From: Novosphingobium sp. PhB165
GTDB lineage: Bacteria > Pseudomonadota > Alphaproteobacteria > Sphingomonadales > Sphingomonadaceae
Assembly: GCF_004341845.1 (NCBI RefSeq)
Contig: NZ_SLVB01000004.1
Span: 186,001 to 250,000 of the forward strand
Direction of reading: 5' to 3'
Length of the DNA stretch: 64,000 nt
In this document: positions 62,548 through 64,000 of the stretch, in pieces
Layout: each line of letters begins with the position of its first letter
Numbering within the stretch: position 1 is the stretch's first letter
The notes under the pieces: model-generated
Told to the model about the DNA's origin: nothing
The model's input: only the letters and a program-made list of their open reading frames with translations
Databases searched by the model: none
Made by a program: the position numbers and the translations under genes

Positions 62548-64000
62548 CACATCTTCCATCCCGCTTCCACCAGGAAGCTGCGCTGCGGGTAGGGGTGGTA
62601 GACCCAGGCCCGGTCATTGGTCAGGTTGTCGACGCCCGCGCTCAGGCGCAGCTGTTCGGTCACGTCCCAGCTCACTTTGGCGTCGAGCGCGAAGAGTTCG
62701 GAGGTGTAGCCGTAAGTATCGCCGCGCTGGAGGCCGAACAGGTCGGTGTTCGGGCGGCTGGCATAGCGCACACCCAGCGAGAGCAGGACCGGCGGGATCA
62801 CGCGATATCGCAGATTGCCGTTGAGCCGCCAGCGCGGGATGCGGGGGAACTGCACACCCTCGGCGGCGGGGGCGGCGTCATTGCGTACGGTAATCGAATC
62901 GATCCACGCCGCGTTGGCGTCCACGTCTAGGCCGGGCAGTACGTTCCGGACTTCGGCGATCAGTTCGAAGCCATATTGGCGAGTGAGGTCGATATTCTTG
63001 AAAGTCGACGTCGTGACGCCATTCTGGTTGAAGCCGGTGAAGGCGAAGATCGTGTTGCTCACCCGCTGCCAGAACGCCGATCCGGTGAGCTTCACTTTGC
63101 CGAACTGGCGGGCGAGCAGAAGGTTGGCGTCGGTCGAGCGCTCGGGCTTCAGGTTCGGATCGAAGCTGTCGGGATTGAAGCTGCCGTCGCCATTGAGACT
63201 GCCCTGAAACAGCTCACCCACGGTGGGAAAGCGCGTGGCCTTGGCAAGGCTGAGCTGGAGGCTGGTCTGACTGTCGATCGCCCATTCGGCCGAGGCCTTG
63301 GGCTGGAAGGCGCTGGCGTGGCGGCTGTCGTAGCGGTTGAACACCGGCTGGCCTGAGGTGTCGAGACGGCCAAGCCCGCCGCCGAACGCGCGCCAGTCCT
63401 CGAAGCGGGTGCCCAGCGTCAGCGTGACGGTGCTGACCGGCACGCGCAGTTCGGCCCATGCGGCAAGGTTGCGGGTCTTGCCGAAAGTCTCGGTCGAGAA
63501 CGCCGCCGCCGCATCGCTGCGCCAGTTGGCGAGGGCGTAGTTGATGACGTCGGTCCTGTAGACATTGCCGCTGAAGCCCCCCGCGAGTTGCGCGCCGTCG
63601 AGATCGGCGGTGAGGCCGAGGTCGCCGGTGTACCAGTAGGTCGGCCCCTGCCGCGCCAAGGTGCCCGCGCCGTCCGAGGCACCGGCCACATAGCCTGTCG
63701 ATGTGAAGCCGTCCGACCGCAGGATCTGGTAGGTCGAGACATTGGCGCTCAGCGTCAGCGCGTCGGAAAGCGGTGCCGACACTTTGGCGCCGGCCAGCAG
63801 TTCGTCGCGCAGGGTGCGGGACCAGTTGGCGCCGCTGGCCTTGTAGGTCTGCCCGCCGATGGAGACGAGGCCGTCGCAGACCACGTTGCCGGCCGCATCG
63901 CGCAAGTAGCAATCGGGGGCGGTCTGGCTGTCGAGATTGTGCCAGTAGGCCAGCAGCACTTCGCCGGTCACGCCGGAGGCGCCGTCATAGCCGAGCCGCA
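62547..64000 (-). CDS. TonB-dependent receptor, C-terminal beta-barrel (5' end outside the window)
   Basis: Outer-membrane receptor fragment of about 480 residues; the reading frame stays open to the edge, so the plug domain lies beyond 64000. Barrel strands alternate aromatic/hydrophobic (AFQPKASAEWAIDSQTSLQLSLAKATRFPTVGELF, LKPERSTDANLLLARQFGKVKLTGSAFWQRV), and the protein ends in the sorting signal RSFLVEAGWKM. FPTVGELFQG is typical of siderophore/metal receptors. The ligand cannot be read; the neighbouring PepSY gene suggests iron-siderophore or copper. Confidence 0.85.
   Translation of the reverse strand, partial: RLGYDGASGVTGEVLLAYWHNLDSQTAPDCYLRDAAGNVVCDGLVSIGGQTYKASGANWSRTLRDELLAGAKVSAPLSDALTLSANVSTYQILRSDGFTSTGYVAGASDGAGTLARQGPTYWYTGDLGLTADLDGAQLAGGFSGNVYRTDVINYALANWRSDAAAAFSTETFGKTRNLAAWAELRVPVSTVTLTLGTRFEDWRAFGGGLGRLDTSGQPVFNRYDSRHASAFQPKASAEWAIDSQTSLQLSLAKATRFPTVGELFQGSLNGDGSFNPDSFDPNLKPERSTDANLLLARQFGKVKLTGSAFWQRVSNTIFAFTGFNQNGVTTSTFKNIDLTRQYGFELIAEVRNVLPGLDVDANAAWIDSITVRNDAAPAAEGVQFPRIPRWRLNGNLRYRVIPPVLLSLGVRYASRPNTDLFGLQRGDTYGYTSELFALDAKVSWDVTEQLRLSAGVDNLTNDRAWVYHPYPQRSFLVEAGWKM

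Overview
The window is GC-rich DNA that reads as an alphaproteobacterial chromosome, most likely Sphingomonadaceae (Novosphingobium or a close relative). The reasons are a Rieske/cytochrome b/separate cytochrome c1 petABC operon, a PgeF and aminopeptidase N of alphaproteobacterial type, a TraA/TraD/DUF6118-like mobilisation block of the kind seen in sphingomonad plasmids and islands, and a fatty-acid-2-hydroxylase-like gene. The genus is an inference.

Layout. (1) 1-10.1 kb is ordinary core genome: threonine aldolase, EamA transporter, a convergent YeeZ-like dehydrogenase, pepN, pgeF, the cytochrome bc1 operon petABC with a strong terminator, apt, and tRNA-Gly(TCC). (2) 10.12-53.14 kb is a genomic island of about 43 kb. 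It starts at the 3' end of tRNA-Gly, followed at once by a tyrosine integrase, and ends at an exact 19-bp copy of the tRNA 3' end (10122-10140 and 53121-53139). (3) 53.1-64 kb is core-like again: a small secreted protein, peroxiredoxin plus ArsR regulator, cydDC divergent from cydABX with a perfect FNR-type box between them, then a PepSY membrane protein and a TonB-dependent receptor that runs off the window.

Inside the island most genes build and export a surface polysaccharide by the ABC-transporter (capsule group 2/3-like) route. 12.5-17.0 kb holds a fatty-acid-hydroxylase-like protein, a short-chain dehydrogenase, an LTA-synthase/sulfatase-fold membrane protein and a KpsS-like Kdo transferase, which resembles the wcbO-wcbP-wcbQ set of Burkholderia capsule loci. 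17.4-30.2 kb holds a methyltransferase, a secreted beta-propeller-like protein, ManC, ManB, a GT4 transferase, the outer-membrane exporter, the inner-membrane KpsE/M/T-like exporter, and Gmd plus an Rmd-like reductase; together these predict GDP-D-rhamnose supply. 39.1-43.8 kb holds a DUF4214-like protein translationally coupled to a 1001-residue tandem GT4 enzyme of WbdA type, followed by a methyltransferase. 45.4-52.5 kb holds a minus-strand set of glycosyltransferases and methyltransferases. My reading is a D-rhamnose- and/or mannose-containing capsule with methylated or otherwise modified units.

A mobilisation block (ArdC, sigma-region-4-like protein, AlpA, TraD-type proteins, TraA relaxase-helicase, DUF6118-like protein, candidate oriT) sits in the middle, at 31-38 kb, and splits the polysaccharide genes. 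Imperfect copies of the ArdC leader occur at 17.16-17.28 kb and 30.94-31.06 kb, so the 13.8-kb exporter/GDP-rhamnose block lies between direct repeats. Transposase remnants (IS256-like, IS3-family, IS66) and a decayed rfbA show that the island was assembled in steps.
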